Source of the DNA: Pseudomonas mendocina
GTDB taxonomy: Bacteria; Pseudomonadota; Gammaproteobacteria; Pseudomonadales; Pseudomonadaceae
DNA length: 64,000 bases
Assembly: GCA_037482215.1 (NCBI GenBank)
Contig: CP148074.1
Span: 3,410,001-3,474,000 of the forward strand
Direction: 5' to 3'
Each line of letters opens with the position of its first letter. The first letter of the stretch is position 1. The translations under genes were made by a program, and so were the position numbers. Of this stretch, positions 32,390 to 44,902 are shown piece after piece. The notes under the pieces were generated by a model. That model was given only the letters and a program-made list of their open reading frames with translations. It did not search any database and had not been told where the DNA came from.

Positions 32390-34525
32390 TCAATGAAGGC
32401 TATGCCTTTCAGCCCCTGCAATGAGGATGCTTTTCACGCTTTCCGGGGGCAGCGGCCTGGAATACCAATAACCTTGTGCGATGTCGCAGCCTCGGTCCCT
32501 GAGGAAGTCGCGCTGAGCCTGGTTTTCCACACCTTCGGCCACCACCTTCATATCCAGCGAATGCCCCAGAGCAATGATCGCCTCAATAACCGGCTCACTG
32601 ACGGTATCAGGCAATATTTTGCTGACGAAAGCGCGGTCGATCTTCAACGTACTAGCGGGCAAGGTCGCAAGCTGGCTCAACGAGGAGTAACCCGTACCAA
32701 AATCGTCAATAGCAATGCTGAAGCCTTCAGCGTGCAGGGCCAAAATCAGCTGCATCTGCTCTTCAGTATGATTGAGGGCCGCACCTTCAGTGATTTCTAA
32801 CTCAATGGCCGATACAGGTACTGAGTAGGTCTGGAGGGTACTCATCATCACTTCCTTGAACCCCCAGCTCTCCAGCTGGCGGGTAGAAATGTTGACGGCA
32901 ATCTGCGGAACATCCAAGCCCGCGTCTACCCACTCACGCCACTGCTTGCAGGCATTTTCAAACACCCACTGACCAATTCTGACAATCAGCCCATTGGTTT
33001 CGGCAAACGGGATAAAACGTGCCGGGCTAACAGCGCCCCACTCGGGATGATGCCAGCGAATCAGTGCCTCTAACCCCTGCAGGCGATCATTCTTCAAATC
33101 AATCTTAGGCTGGTAAACCAGCGTGAAGAGATCGTTTTCCAGTGCCTGATGAATCCCTAACTCAAGCTCGGCTGCCGACTTGGTACGCTCCTCCAAGTCA
33201 TCACTGAAAAACATCAACTCATGCCGACCGCGGGACTTCGCCTCGCGCAAAGCCGCCTGTGCCCTGCGCATCAGCATCTCACTGGTTGCACCGTTCTCAG
33301 GGCATATGCTGATGCCAGCACAGGCAGTCAGGTTGTAGTTCTGCTTCTCGATGTAATAAGGCTCTGACAAGCGACTTTGCAGGCGATGGCTAACCGCTCC
33401 CAAGTCCTCAGCACGCTCCATCCCATCAAGCAGCACGATGAACTCGTCCGCGTTCAGTCGGGCGCACAAGTCCCCTTTAGCCAGAGAATGGTAAATGCGG
33501 TCAGCAGCCATTTTCAGTGCGACATCACCCGCCGTATGGCTATGGGTTTCATTGATGATGTCGAAGCAATCAAGGTTGAGCAGAATGATGCCGCAACGGT
33601 ACCCCTCTTTACTTAGGCGCACAGAAAGTTCATCAGAAAATCCCTGACGATTAAGCAGCCCTGTCAGCGAGTCATGGGCTGCCATGTAGGCAATCTGCTC
33701 CTTCGCCAACATCTGATCAGTCACATCGACCCCAAAGCCCTGGAACTCCCATGACCCCAGATGCTCACCCTCATGAAGTTGGCGCACACGCCACTCAATC
33801 CACCGTGTACCACCGTCAGCGGGTGACATGCGAGTCAGCAGCGTTCTTACATCTTGCTCGGTCGCGTCATCTACCTTGTCAAACAGGCGCTTAACCAAAA
33901 TACGGTCATCGTTGTGGATAAGCTCAAGGAAACTCATACCCAAGAGGCGCTCAGTTCTTTCCTCTCGAAATAAACGCCCCATGGCTGGGTTGATGAAGGT
34001 CAGGCGCAACGCGCTGTCCAGACGGATAATCAATTCCGTCTGACTTTCAACAATCTCGCGATAGCGCTGCTCTGCCAAGTGCAGTTTGCTTAACGCATTC
34101 TTGTAGTCAGAGAGGTCGTGGCAAATACCCACATAGAGTCTGCCGATCGGTGTATCGGCGCGCCCCACTGAAAGGTGCATGGGGAATACAACCCCCGTGC
34201 TTTTCAGGCCCTCTACATCACGTCCAGTGCCGATGATTTTGGCGTGCCCTGAGTGGTGATAGTTACTCATGTAGCCATCATGCTTGGACGCATAATTTTC
34301 AGGCATCAGGCAAGAGATGTTGCGTCCCAGTACTTGCTCAGCCGAATAGCAAAACAGCTTTTCAGCCCCGGCGTTGAAAAGCTTGATTTGGCCTCGCTCA
34401 TCAATGGCGATAATGCCGTCCGCAGCTGCCTCAAGAATGGCACTCTGCAAACCAAAAGCGGTACGTAATTGCTCAATATCCAGCTCTTCTACAGATGAAG
34501 AGCCCAGCAAGTTAGAACTAGGCAC
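32390..34525 (-). CDS. PAS-PAS-GGDEF-EAL cyclic-di-GMP phosphodiesterase candidate
   Basis: 711 residues. Two PAS domains (about 20-140, with [20 protein letters not shown], and 150-270) precede a GGDEF domain (about 285-440) and an EAL domain (about 455-705). The GGDEF site reads [13 protein letters not shown], so the two glycines are replaced (NADEF) and cyclase activity is doubtful. The EAL domain keeps [40 protein letters not shown] and LKIDRAFV, so hydrolysis of c-di-GMP is likely. GTG start at 34525, inside the 3' end of the chemoreceptor gene (8-bp overlap), suggests coupled translation and a shared signal. Confidence 0.88.
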   Translation of the reverse strand: MPSSNLLGSSSVEELDIEQLRTAFGLQSAILEAAADGIIAIDERGQIKLFNAGAEKLFCYSAEQVLGRNISCLMPENYASKHDGYMSNYHHSGHAKIIGTGRDVEGLKSTGVVFPMHLSVGRADTPIGRLYVGICHDLSDYKNALSKLHLAEQRYREIVESQTELIIRLDSALRLTFINPAMGRLFREERTERLLGMSFLELIHNDDRILVKRLFDKVDDATEQDVRTLLTRMSPADGGTRWIEWRVRQLHEGEHLGSWEFQGFGVDVTDQMLAKEQIAYMAAHDSLTGLLNRQGFSDELSVRLSKEGYRCGIILLNLDCFDIINETHSHTAGDVALKMAADRIYHSLAKGDLCARLNADEFIVLLDGMERAEDLGAVSHRLQSRLSEPYYIEKQNYNLTACAGISICPENGATSEMLMRRAQAALREAKSRGRHELMFFSDDLEERTKSAAELELGIHQALENDLFTLVYQPKIDLKNDRLQGLEALIRWHHPEWGAVSPARFIPFAETNGLIVRIGQWVFENACKQWREWVDAGLDVPQIAVNISTRQLESWGFKEVMMSTLQTYSVPVSAIELEITEGAALNHTEEQMQLILALHAEGFSIAIDDFGTGYSSLSQLATLPASTLKIDRAFVSKILPDTVSEPVIEAIIALGHSLDMKVVAEGVENQAQRDFLRDRGCDIAQGYWYSRPLPPESVKSILIAGAERHSLH

Positions 34526-36089
34526 TGAAGCGCTCCGTCAGTCCATGCAGATCAGCAGCGGTTTTTTCCAGGGCCTGCCCTCTTTCACTGGTTTGGGTGG
34601 CGGTTGCCAGACTCTCGTCAGCTGACTCGGCAATGTGGTTAATCTGCCGAGAAATGTCTTCGGCAACATGGGCCTGTTGCTCGGCTGCTGCAGCCATTTG
34701 CTGACTCATACCATTAATGGTTGCCATAGCCGCACGAATACCTTCGAGGGCCAGCTGCGTTTCGCTCACACGCTCAACGCCTTGCTCAGCGTCTTCATTA
34801 CCGCGACGCGCAACTTCGACAGCATGTCGGGCACTCTCCCGAAGCTTGCCAACGATGCTCTGGATAAACACCGTCGACTCGCGGGTTTTCTCCGCGAGCG
34901 AACGCACCTCGTCAGCCACAACAGCAAAACCGCGGCCCTGTTCGCCCGCGCGCGCAGCTTCAATGGCCGCATTCAGCGCCAACAGGTTGGTTTGATCCGC
35001 GATAGACTGAATCAAGGACGCCGCAGAATTGATCTGCTCCGTTTCACTGGCAAGATTTTCAACAGCGGAGGTAATCTCATCCACGGTGACGGAAAGCGCC
35101 TGGATGACCTTCAACGTATTGTGTGCAACTTCTCCACTTCGCTCGACCAACAGGGAAGCACTCTCTGCCTCCTGCGCCGTAAACTGGATATTTGAAGCCA
35201 CCTCATTAATAGAAGCCGTCATTTCGGTTGTCGCTGTAGCCGCCATCTCAGCTTCAGCCAACTGATCTTCCAGGGCCTGCTTGGTCTTGCTGGCCAGAGA
35301 CTGAGCATCAGCAGCCGCTTCACTGGTCTGGTAGGCATAATCATCAAGGCGAGTCAGAGCCGTACGCAGCCGTGCGCCCTCACTGATCAACACCATACGC
35401 AGCCGTGCTGTGATATCACGATCGTTGGTGAATACCTGTGCCGCCACCGGGTTATCAAATGCCGTTGGGGCCTCTTGAGCAATCGCCGCGCTGACTCGGG
35501 AGCGGAAATGTCGTGTCGCAAGAATGCCGGCGGCAACCGCGCTAATCAGCGGAACTGCGCAAACAATTGGCTCGGCCCCGACAGCGAATGCGACACCAGC
35601 CCCAGCGATACCGGCGAGTAAAGGTTTCCAGAAGCCTCGCTGAATGAAGCGGGTTACAAATGAGCCTGACACGCCGCCATGGCCGGCCTTAATGTTTTTG
35701 TAAAGGGCTTCAGCGCGCTCCACTCGCTCGCGGCTCGGCTTAGTTCGGACAGACTCATAGCCGACGACCTGAGCGTTTTCCATCACGGGCGTGATGAACG
35801 CCTCCACCCAGTAAAAATCACCGTTTTTACAGCGGTTTTTCACCACCCCCATCCAGCACTGCCCGGCTTGCAGGCACTGCCACATGTGCTCGAACACAGA
35901 GGCCGGCATGTCAGAATGACGGACGATATTGTGCGGGCTGCCGATTAGCTCGCTGCGGCTAAAACCACTCACCGCCTCAAACTCATCATTGCAATAAAGA
36001 ATGATGCCGGCTTTATCCGTCGCAGAAATCAGGCGCTGGGAATGATCAAAGGTCCTTTCAGAACCTGTGCTACTACTGTTTCTATACAT
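34518..36089 (-). CDS. PAS-containing methyl-accepting chemotaxis protein (Aer-like)
   Basis: 523 residues from the ATG at 36089. An N-terminal PAS of the Aer type ([40 protein letters not shown], and [20 protein letters not shown]) is followed by a hydrophobic segment ([15 protein letters not shown] ... [16 protein letters not shown]) and a long MCP signalling domain, whose hairpin tip reads [21 protein letters not shown] redox- or energy-sensing receptor is the usual role of this plan, with FAD in PAS. The ribosome site is weak (AAGAGATG, 15 bases upstream); the 42-base longer GTG frame to 36131 is less likely. Followed, overlapping, by the GGDEF-EAL gene. Confidence 0.88.
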   Translation of the reverse strand: MYRNSSSTGSERTFDHSQRLISATDKAGIILYCNDEFEAVSGFSRSELIGSPHNIVRHSDMPASVFEHMWQCLQAGQCWMGVVKNRCKNGDFYWVEAFITPVMENAQVVGYESVRTKPSRERVERAEALYKNIKAGHGGVSGSFVTRFIQRGFWKPLLAGIAGAGVAFAVGAEPIVCAVPLISAVAAGILATRHFRSRVSAAIAQEAPTAFDNPVAAQVFTNDRDITARLRMVLISEGARLRTALTRLDDYAYQTSEAAADAQSLASKTKQALEDQLAEAEMAATATTEMTASINEVASNIQFTAQEAESASLLVERSGEVAHNTLKVIQALSVTVDEITSAVENLASETEQINSAASLIQSIADQTNLLALNAAIEAARAGEQGRGFAVVADEVRSLAEKTRESTVFIQSIVGKLRESARHAVEVARRGNEDAEQGVERVSETQLALEGIRAAMATINGMSQQMAAAAEQQAHVAEDISRQINHIAESADESLATATQTSERGQALEKTAADLHGLTERFSA

Positions 36090-36568
36090 GGTCGCGGGTT
36101 CATCTCTTAACTGAAAACGATACCTGCGCACTCATTACTCATTCCCTGACAGACATGGGTCGCATGGCTTGCTATTAGGCAGCATGTCGTCCCACCACTT
36201 GAGTGGAGGCATAAACCGAACAAGATTCACGAGCAGCCGAACGGAGGTGAATACCTCCTCATACACCGTTGAACCTATCTGCGTGCATCCATGTGCGCGC
36301 AGTATTTCTGTATGTTTCTATTATCCCACCCTTTATCGGCCGCACACCTGACAAATTGGACAGCTTTTTACATTTCGTTTCAATTAAGATGCTTCTAGAC
36401 CGGGTCTCATTGGGAACTTTTCCCAAACTCTAGTAGCAAAAGCCTTCACACAGCCCCCAGCAGAGCTCACTCGATCAATGATCAGCTCCCTTGGGGGAGT
36501 AAGTGTTTGATGCACAGAATTTACGTTTGCGAACCTGTACACGCTGCACTTTGTATAACCCACAATGC
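36090..36568. other. Intergenic region upstream of the chemoreceptor
   Basis: 479 bases without a credible gene. TTGGGAA-CTT-TTCCCAA (36410-36426) is a perfect inverted repeat, perhaps an operator. Short plus-strand frames here look spurious. Confidence 0.35.
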
Positions 36569-36598
36569 AAAAGGCCCGGTGTTTTGCACCGGGCCTTT
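36569..36598 (-). terminator. Terminator of the lptFG operon
   Basis: AAAGGCCCGGTG-TTTTG-CACCGGGCCTTT, 12-bp perfect stem with a 5-base loop, 32 bp beyond the lptG stop. A short A/T run flanks each side. Confidence 0.85.
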
Positions 36599-36629
36599 GT
36601 CGACTTAGGGTATTTGCACGTATCAGTGC

Positions 36630-37691
36630 TCAACCGACTCTGCGCAGCATCCACAAACCAGCAATTGCACAGACACCAGCCGGAATCAGGACCGCAAACA
36701 GCGGTGAGAAGCCAAATACCAAACTGGACGGCCCCAGCAGATCCTGAGCGATACGGAAAACAAAGCCCACCAGAACCCCGGTAAACACCCGCTGCCCAAG
36801 CGTCACAGAACGTAGTGGTCCGAAGATGAAAGAGATCGCCATCAGAACCAAAGCGGCGGTCACCAGCGGCTGCAACACCTTGGTCCAGAAAGACAGCCAG
36901 TACTGGCTGTTATTCAAGCCTTGATCAGCCAAGTAATGGATATAACCCCAAAGCCCAGTCATCGACAGCGCATCAGGCGCCATAACCACTGTACCCAACA
37001 ACTCCGGAGTCAAAGCCACTTCCCAGCGTTCACTGGGCGCTTTCACAATTTCACTGCTGCGCTCATGCAGTAATGTGGTCTGTACATCCTGCAATTGCCA
37101 CGCGCCATCGGTGAACTGCGCACGCCGGGCAAAACTGGAGGATTCCATGCGGCGATTCTCGTCAAAGCGATAACGAGTCACCCCGAGCAGTACACCATTG
37201 GGCTGCACTGCGTTTATGTGAATGTATTCGCGCCCCTGACGGTGCCACAGACCGTGCTTGGCACTCTGCGCCTCACCACCGCCCTGAGCTAAGGCCCGGC
37301 TGGCTTGCGCTTGGTTCTCGCTATAGGGTGCCAGGTACTCACCAATCAGCAGACCAACCAGCATCAGCACCAACATCGGCTTCATCACGGCCCACACGAT
37401 ACGCCCGATGGAAACCCCGGCCGCCCGCATGATGGTCAGCTCACTGTTACTGGCAAGCGTACCCAGGCCGATAAGCGAACCAATGAGCGCCGCCATAGGC
37501 AGCATTTCATAGAGCCTACGCGGAGCTGTTAGAAACACATACCAAAGTGCATCAAGGAGTGTGTAGCTGTCATCTATATCGCCTAACTCATCAATAAAGG
37601 CGAACAGCAATGCCAAGCCAACAATTACGCCCAATACGCCCAAGATGGCGACAAAAACCTGAATCCCGATATACCGGTCCAGCTTACCCAC
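36630..37691 (-). CDS. lptG: LPS export ABC permease LptG
   Basis: 353 residues. Inner-membrane component of the LptB2FG extractor that lifts lipopolysaccharide towards LptC. Six membrane segments flank a periplasmic beta-jellyroll (about 130-265). The opening KLDRYIGIQVFVAILGVLGV and AALIGSLIGLGTLASNSELT are typical. GTG at 37691 is chosen because GGGGAGA lies seven bases upstream; a GTG two codons earlier abuts that site. It overlaps the lptF stop by 8 bp. Confidence 0.92.
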   Translation of the reverse strand: MGKLDRYIGIQVFVAILGVLGVIVGLALLFAFIDELGDIDDSYTLLDALWYVFLTAPRRLYEMLPMAALIGSLIGLGTLASNSELTIMRAAGVSIGRIVWAVMKPMLVLMLVGLLIGEYLAPYSENQAQASRALAQGGGEAQSAKHGLWHRQGREYIHINAVQPNGVLLGVTRYRFDENRRMESSSFARRAQFTDGAWQLQDVQTTLLHERSSEIVKAPSERWEVALTPELLGTVVMAPDALSMTGLWGYIHYLADQGLNNSQYWLSFWTKVLQPLVTAALVLMAISFIFGPLRSVTLGQRVFTGVLVGFVFRIAQDLLGPSSLVFGFSPLFAVLIPAGVCAIAGLWMLRRVG

Positions 37692-38802
37692 GGGCACTCT
37701 CCCCTACCGCACGACGCGCTGCCCAGCGAAGACGCAAAGGCTCCCAGTACAACAGCATCAAACCAATTGCCGCGAATATCGCATGCACCCACCACATCCC
37801 AAGTTGCGCGGGAATTTTGCCCTTCTCCAGCGCACCGCGAACACCGATGAGCATGGATAGATAAGCCATATAAAGCAGGATGGCTGGCAACAACTTAAGG
37901 AAGCGCCCCTGACGCGGATTAACCCGGGACAACGGCACAGCAAGCAGTGTCACCACAAACACCAAAATCGGAATAGACAAACGCCACTGCAACTCGATGC
38001 GCTGTTCAAGCTTATCTTTACCGAACAGTTCAAGCGTTGGCTGCGCCTCAACCTCTGTCACTTCTGCAGCAAGTTCCGGGGCTGGCAGCAGCACACCATA
38101 AGTTTCATATTTAATGGCGCGATAATTGGCCTGGCCTGGGTTGCCATCGTAGCGGTAGCCATTGTGCAGGATCAGGTAGCGACTGCCGTCGGCTTGAATT
38201 TCTTGGCGGCCAGAATCGGCCACCAGCACAGAAATGCCCCGCTCTTGCCCCTTAGTATTCAGTTGACGCTCAGAAATGAATACGCCACGCAATTCCTTGC
38301 GTTCATCGGCAAGCTCCTCGGTGTAAGTAACCCTTGAACCATTGCGCAGGGTCTGGAAGCGACCAGGTTCCAGAGTATCCAGTTCGGTCATGGTTTTTTG
38401 TTCATTCAGGATGCGCTCGACCTGGTTAACCCCATGAGGCGCCAGCCCCATACTCAGCACACCCGCTACAACAGCCACAACAACAGCCGGCGCCATGCTG
38501 TAGGCCAACAAACGCTGCTGACTCATGCCCGTAGCAGAGAGCACAGTCATCTCACTTTCCAGGTACAAACGGCCGTATGCCAGCAAAATACCGAGAAACA
38601 AACCCAGGGGCAGGATGAGCTCGAGGAAACCAGGAATTCTGTACATCATGATTTGCAGCAGCACACTGGGATCCAAAACCCCCTGTGCAGCTTGTGCAAG
38701 GTAACGGATAAAGCGGCCACTCATAATAATGACCAGCAGCACCGCACTGACAGCCGTCAGTGTCAACAAAACTTCACGGGACAAATAACGAAAGACGATC
38801 AA
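37684..38802 (-). CDS. lptF: LPS export ABC permease LptF
   Basis: 372 residues with the LptF plan: six membrane helices around a periplasmic jellyroll, opening IVFRYLSREVLLTLTAVSAV and ending in LLYWEPLRLRWAARR. The start is most likely TTG at 38802, preceded by TGGAG about eight bases upstream; the GTG at 38811 sits directly on that ribosome site. Divergent from pepA over about 140 bp, the common Pseudomonas arrangement. Confidence 0.92.
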   Translation of the reverse strand: MIVFRYLSREVLLTLTAVSAVLLVIIMSGRFIRYLAQAAQGVLDPSVLLQIMMYRIPGFLELILPLGLFLGILLAYGRLYLESEMTVLSATGMSQQRLLAYSMAPAVVVAVVAGVLSMGLAPHGVNQVERILNEQKTMTELDTLEPGRFQTLRNGSRVTYTEELADERKELRGVFISERQLNTKGQERGISVLVADSGRQEIQADGSRYLILHNGYRYDGNPGQANYRAIKYETYGVLLPAPELAAEVTEVEAQPTLELFGKDKLEQRIELQWRLSIPILVFVVTLLAVPLSRVNPRQGRFLKLLPAILLYMAYLSMLIGVRGALEKGKIPAQLGMWWVHAIFAAIGLMLLYWEPLRLRWAARRAVGESARG

Positions 38803-38891
38803 ACCAGACACTCCAGGGTTGTCAGGCTCAGGCGGCTAAGCTCAAACTAGCCGCACTGCTTACCGGCTCGTCCAAAGGACGAACCATCTAA

Positions 38892-40436
<1,545 letters not shown>

Positions 40437-40579
40437 ATAGCGGCCACGGGATGAAAAACAGCCTAGAATGCAGCCCAGCCTGCTTCTGGCTGTTGCCCGG
40501 TGTGTTGCCCTCGCGACACTCAGGCCAGGCACCAGACTGACTGCCTGGCCTTCTATGCTTTGACGAATCGCTAAACAAC

Positions 40580-41002
40580 ATGCCCCGGATTGAATTCTAC
40601 GTACTTGCCAGCGACACCCTCGCTGAACGCCAGCGTGTGGCTTGCAACCTGGCCATGAAAGCCTGGCGAGCCGGATTTAACGTATTCCTGCGCGCCAGCG
40701 GTGAAGACGAGTGCAATGTGTTGGACGAGCTGCTGTGGCACTTCAGAAAAGATTGTTTCCTGCCCCACAGTCAGTATGAAGACAACAACAGCGCGCCTGT
40801 TGTGATCGGCCTGGATCAAGCGCCCTCACACCCATCAGGGGTGCTGATTAACTTGGCCAGTAACCTGTCACCACAGGTTGATCACTTCAGCCGGGTTATC
40901 GAAATCGTCAATCAGCAACCCGAGTTATTAACCGCCTGCCGGGAGAATTTCCGCACTTACCGTCAGCGCGGCTATGATCCAAAACGAGTCGAACTCCAGT
41001 AA
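40580..41002 (+). CDS. holC: DNA polymerase III chi subunit HolC
   Basis: 140 residues. Chi binds psi in the clamp loader and contacts SSB on lagging-strand DNA. RIEFYVLASDTLAERQRVAC, AWRAGFNVFLRASGEDECN, LDELLWHFRKDCFLPHSQYE and a C-terminal FRVIEIVNQQPEL-like segment fit the family. Placement between pepA and valS is the pseudomonad order. Confidence 0.9.
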   Translation: MPRIEFYVLASDTLAERQRVACNLAMKAWRAGFNVFLRASGEDECNVLDELLWHFRKDCFLPHSQYEDNNSAPVVIGLDQAPSHPSGVLINLASNLSPQVDHFSRVIEIVNQQPELLTACRENFRTYRQRGYDPKRVELQ

Positions 41003-41008
41003 TACGCC

Positions 41009-41401
41009 ATGGACATTCCAAAACCACCGCAAAAGCCCGCACAACTGCTGAACGACCTTGAGTCGATCCGCGAACTGCTGGGCGATCAGGAGTTAGAGCC
41101 GCCGTTACTGGTGGACTCGCTCGATCCGGACAGCATCCCTGTGCTGTCGGATATCGTTACACCCCATGCTGACGTACCGCCCCCTCAAGTCACCGTGCCG
41201 CAGACCGTGCAGTCCCTGCGCGAAACCGTGGCACAAAGCATTAGCCGGGACAGTGAGCTGACTCGCTTGGACCTTGAGCTGCGCGCCGCTGCACAGTTGA
41301 TCCTGCAGGATGTTATCGACGATTACGTGCCGCAGATTGAAGCCGAGCTTAAACGCCGCCTCGAAGCCCGCCTGCCCCGCCTGTTACCGCCCCGCCGCTG
41401 A
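41009..41401 (+). CDS. Conserved hypothetical protein between holC and valS
   Basis: 130 residues starting MDIPKPPQKPAQLLNDLESI, 6 bp after holC. A Pro-rich first half (DIVTPHADVPPPQVTVPQTV) leads to a helical second half (LRAAAQLILQDVIDDYVPQI, then EAELKRRLEARLPRLLPPRR). In P. aeruginosa a gene of this kind stands at the same place between holC and valS; it is sometimes labelled as a chi-associated subunit, but I know of no proven function. Confidence 0.75.
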   Translation: MDIPKPPQKPAQLLNDLESIRELLGDQELEPPLLVDSLDPDSIPVLSDIVTPHADVPPPQVTVPQTVQSLRETVAQSISRDSELTRLDLELRAAAQLILQDVIDDYVPQIEAELKRRLEARLPRLLPPRR

Positions 41402-41454
41402 AGCCGCGCCGGGCCTTGAAGCGGAAGCAAAGCGCGCTTGCGCCATGAAGTGCC

Positions 41455-41531
41455 CTGTAGGAGCGGTTTAACCGCGAAAGCGATTTCACAGCTGCACCAC
41501 CAACAGAGGCTTCGCGGCTAAAGCAGCCCTA
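41455..41531. repeat. Pair of inverted REP elements
   Basis: TGTAGGAGCGGTTTAACCGC (from 41456, ending GAAAGC at 41481) and the inverted unit GCTTCGCGGCTAAAGCAGCC (41509-41531). They are the GTAGGAGCGG...CGCGAA type of Pseudomonas REP, arranged head-to-head in the gap before valS. Confidence 0.75.
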
Positions 41532-41599
41532 TCAAAAGGCAAGCGCAACGGATCAAACCGATCACGCAACACCATCAATCTAACTTGATGCCTTTAGCC

Positions 41600-41629
41600 T
41601 TACGCCAGCGGCCCCTTCCCCGCTATAAT
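41600..41629 (+). promoter_or_regulatory. Probable sigma-70 promoter of valS
   Basis: TATAAT (41624-41629) is a perfect -10 box. The best -35 is TTACGC (41600-41605) with an 18-base spacer, weak. The valS start is 42 bases downstream of the -10. Confidence 0.5.
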
Positions 41630-41670
41630 CCTCGGTTTTTCCGATTAGCCGTCATAAGGGTCCCGCCGCG

Positions 41671-44502
41671 ATGGACAAGACCTACCAGCCGCACGCCATT
41701 GAAACTGCCCTGTACCAGAACTGGGAAGCGAACAACTACTTCGCCCCGCAGGGTTCGGGCGAGCCTTACACCATCATGATCCCGCCGCCGAACGTCACCG
41801 GCAGCCTGCACATGGGCCATGGCTTTAATAACTCGATCATGGACGCGCTGATCCGTTTCCGCCGCATGCAGGGTCGCAACACCCTGTGGCAGCCGGGCAC
41901 CGACCATGCCGGTATCGCCACGCAAATGGTGGTTGAGCGCCAACTGGCCGCTGAAGGCATTGGCCGTCATGACCTGGGCCGCGAAAAATTCCTGGAAAAA
42001 GTCTGGGAATGGAAAGAGCAGTCCGGTGGCACCATCACCCGTCAAATCCGCCGTCTGGGCAGCTCCGTGGACTGGTCCCGCGAGCGTTTCACCATGGACG
42101 AAGGCCTGTCCGACGCAGTGAAAGAAGCTTTTGTGCGCCTGCACGAAGACGGCCTGATCTACCGTGGCAAGCGCCTGGTTAACTGGGACACCAAATTCCA
42201 CACGGCCATTTCTGACCTTGAAGTGGAAAACCACGACGAGAAAGGCAGCCTGTGGAACCTGCGCTATCCGCTGGCCGACGGCAAGAAAACCGCTGACGGC
42301 AAGGATTACCTGATCGTTGCCACCACCCGCCCGGAAACCATGCTCGGCGACAGCGCCGTAGCCGTGCACCCGGAAGATGAGCGTTATAAAGCGCTGATTG
42401 GCAGCTTTGTAGAATTGCCGCTGGTGGGCCGCCGCATCCCAATCATCGGCGACGACTACTGCGACCCAGAGTTTGGCACCGGCTGCGTGAAAATCACCCC
42501 AGCCCACGACTTCAACGACTACGAAGTCGGCAAGCGCCACAACCTGCCGCTGATCAACATCTTCGACAAAGACGCCGCCGTGCTGGCCACCGCTCAGGTG
42601 TTCAACCTCGACGGCAGCGTAAACCCGGATGTGGACGGCAGCCTGCCTGCTAAATACGCCGGTCTGGATCGCTTCGAAGCCCGTAAGCAAATCGTGGCTG
42701 ACTTCGACGCTGCTGGCCTGCTGGAAAAAATTGAAGACCACGCCCTGAAAGTGCCGAAAGGCGACCGTTCCGGCACCGTGATCGAGCCGTGGCTGACCGA
42801 TCAGTGGTACGTCTCCACCAAACCGCTGGCTGAAAAAGCCATCGCCGTAGTTGAGAGCGGTGAAATCCAGTTCGTACCTAAGCAATACGAAAACATGTAC
42901 TTCAGCTGGATGCGCGACATCCAGGACTGGTGCATCAGCCGTCAGCTGTGGTGGGGCCATCGCATCCCAGCTTGGTACGACGACGCCGGTAACGTATATG
43001 TAGGCCGCGATGAAGCCGAAGTACGTGCCAAGCACAACCTGGGCGACGCCAACCTGCGTCAGGACGAAGACGTCCTCGACACCTGGTTCAGCTCGGGCCT
43101 GTGGACGTTCTCCACACTGGGCTGGCCGCAGCAGACCGACTTCCTCAAAACCTTCCACCCGACTGACGTGCTGGTGACCGGCTTCGACATCATCTTCTTC
43201 TGGGTTGCCCGGATGATCATGATGTCCACCCACCTGACCGGACAGATTCCGTTCAAGACCGTTTACGTACACGGTCTGGTGCGCGACGGTCAGGGCCAGA
43301 AGATGTCCAAGTCCAAGGGCAACGTGCTTGACCCGCTGGATATCGTCGACGGCATCGACCTCGAATCCCTCGTGGCCAAGCGCACCAGCGGCATGATGCA
43401 ACCGAAGCTGGCCGAGAAGATCGCCAAGCAAACCCGCGCCGAGTTCCCCGAAGGCATCGCCGCCTACGGTACCGACGCCCTGCGCTTCACCAACTTGGCG
43501 CTGGCCTCCACTGGCCGTGACATCAAGTTCGACATGGGGCGCGTTGAGGGTTACCGCAACTTCTGCAACAAGATCTGGAACGCCGCCAACTTCGTCATCG
43601 AAAACACCGATGGCCAAGACACGGGCGTTAATGGCGAGCCGGTTGAGCTGTCCTCGGTGGACCGCTGGATCATCTCCGCCCTGCAACGCACTGAAGCCGA
43701 CGTCACCCGCCATCTCGATGCCTTCCGCTTCGACATGGCCGCCCAAGCCCTGTACGAGTTCATCTGGGACGAGTACTGCGCTTGGTACCTGGAACTGGTG
43801 AAGCCGGTGCTGTGGGACGAGAACGCGCCGATCGAGCGTCAGCGCGGCACCCGTCGCACCCTGATCCGCGTGCTGGAAGTGGCGCTGCGTCTGGCCCATC
43901 CGTTTATGCCGTTTATCACTGAAGAAATCTGGCAGCGCATCAAAGCGCAGGCTGGCGTCAGTGGTGACACCATCATGCTGCAAGCCTGGCCGGTGGCGAA
44001 CGAAGAGCGCATCGACGCCGCTGCTGAAGGCGATATCGAGTGGGTCAAGCAACTGATGCTGGGCCTGCGCCAGATCCGTGGCGAGATGAAAATCTCCATG
44101 GCCAAGCGCATCGACATCATCCTCTCCAACGCCAACGACGAAGACCGTCGCCGCTTGGCCGACAACCTGCCGCTGCTGAATAAGCTGGCCAAGCTGGAGT
44201 CGGTGCGCGTGTTGGAAGCCGGTGAAGAAGCGCCGATGTCCGCCACCGCACTGGTTGGCGAGATGGAAGTGCTGGTACCGATGGCCGGGCTGATCGACAA
44301 AGACGCCGAACTGGCTCGCCTCGACAAAGAAATCGCTCGCCTCGACGGCGAAGTGAAGCGCGTCGGCGGCAAGCTCAGCAACGAAGGCTTCGTCGCCAAA
44401 GCACCGGCTGAGGTGCTGGAGAAGGAACGCGCCAAACTGGCCGAAGCCGAACTGGCCCTCGGCAAGATGGTGGAGCAGCGCGGCAAGATCGCCAGCCTGT
44501 AA
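41671..44502 (+). CDS. valS: Valyl-tRNA synthetase
   Basis: 943 residues, class I enzyme. HIGH-type motif in [15 protein letters not shown] ([11 protein letters not shown]), [14 protein letters not shown] (KMSKS site), an editing domain carrying [17 protein letters not shown], and a C-terminal coiled coil ([20 protein letters not shown]). Length is normal. Followed by a strong terminator. Confidence 0.97.
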   Translation: MDKTYQPHAIETALYQNWEANNYFAPQGSGEPYTIMIPPPNVTGSLHMGHGFNNSIMDALIRFRRMQGRNTLWQPGTDHAGIATQMVVERQLAAEGIGRHDLGREKFLEKVWEWKEQSGGTITRQIRRLGSSVDWSRERFTMDEGLSDAVKEAFVRLHEDGLIYRGKRLVNWDTKFHTAISDLEVENHDEKGSLWNLRYPLADGKKTADGKDYLIVATTRPETMLGDSAVAVHPEDERYKALIGSFVELPLVGRRIPIIGDDYCDPEFGTGCVKITPAHDFNDYEVGKRHNLPLINIFDKDAAVLATAQVFNLDGSVNPDVDGSLPAKYAGLDRFEARKQIVADFDAAGLLEKIEDHALKVPKGDRSGTVIEPWLTDQWYVSTKPLAEKAIAVVESGEIQFVPKQYENMYFSWMRDIQDWCISRQLWWGHRIPAWYDDAGNVYVGRDEAEVRAKHNLGDANLRQDEDVLDTWFSSGLWTFSTLGWPQQTDFLKTFHPTDVLVTGFDIIFFWVARMIMMSTHLTGQIPFKTVYVHGLVRDGQGQKMSKSKGNVLDPLDIVDGIDLESLVAKRTSGMMQPKLAEKIAKQTRAEFPEGIAAYGTDALRFTNLALASTGRDIKFDMGRVEGYRNFCNKIWNAANFVIENTDGQDTGVNGEPVELSSVDRWIISALQRTEADVTRHLDAFRFDMAAQALYEFIWDEYCAWYLELVKPVLWDENAPIERQRGTRRTLIRVLEVALRLAHPFMPFITEEIWQRIKAQAGVSGDTIMLQAWPVANEERIDAAAEGDIEWVKQLMLGLRQIRGEMKISMAKRIDIILSNANDEDRRRLADNLPLLNKLAKLESVRVLEAGEEAPMSATALVGEMEVLVPMAGLIDKDAELARLDKEIARLDGEVKRVGGKLSNEGFVAKAPAEVLEKERAKLAEAELALGKMVEQRGKIASL

Positions 44503-44507
44503 ACTCC

Positions 44508-44535
44508 CAAGGCCCGCTGATTAGCGGGCCTTGTT
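44508..44535 (+). terminator. Terminator of valS
   Basis: AAGGCCCGCT-GATT-AGCGGGCCTT, 10-bp perfect stem (44509-44518/44523-44532) with a 4-base loop, followed by GTTC, six bases after the valS stop. Confidence 0.8.
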
Positions 44536-44574
44536 CTATTCATAACAGCCAGGCCGAACAACTCAGGAGACGTG

Positions 44575-44871
44575 ATGGAAGTCAGTAAAACCAAAACCAG
44601 CTTTTACCGCCGCCTGTACGTGGCCTGGCTGATCGACAGCGGCACCGCGACCAGCGTGCCCGCATTGATGGACGCCACAGGCATGCCGCGTCGCACCGCG
44701 CAGGACACCTTGCTGGCACTGGGCGAGCTGGATATTCACTGCGAGTTCCAGCAGGAAGCGGGTGAACGCAACAACGCTGGGCATTACCAGATCAGCGATT
44801 GGGGCCCGATTAACCGCGAATGGGTCGCAGCACATGTGGCTGAGATCAAAAACCTGCTGGGCTATCCATAA
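44575..44871 (+). CDS. Winged-helix DNA-binding protein downstream of valS
   Basis: 98 residues. A winged helix is visible (SFYRRLYVAWLIDSGTATSV, PALMDATGMPRRTAQDTLLA, then LGELDIHCEFQQEAGERNN). Probably a small transcription factor; a gene of this kind also follows valS in P. aeruginosa. ATG at 44575 with AGGAGA upstream; a GTG one codon earlier is in frame. It lies between the valS terminator and the permease gene. Confidence 0.7.
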   Translation: MEVSKTKTSFYRRLYVAWLIDSGTATSVPALMDATGMPRRTAQDTLLALGELDIHCEFQQEAGERNNAGHYQISDWGPINREWVAAHVAEIKNLLGYP

Positions 44872-44902
44872 GCCTGCGACGTTGCCGACTTAAGGACACT
44901 GC

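Noticed and set aside
41623..44052. Open frame of 809 codons on the minus strand opposite valS
   Set aside because: It is antisense to the well-supported valS, is a consequence of high-GC third positions, and its translation has no domain.
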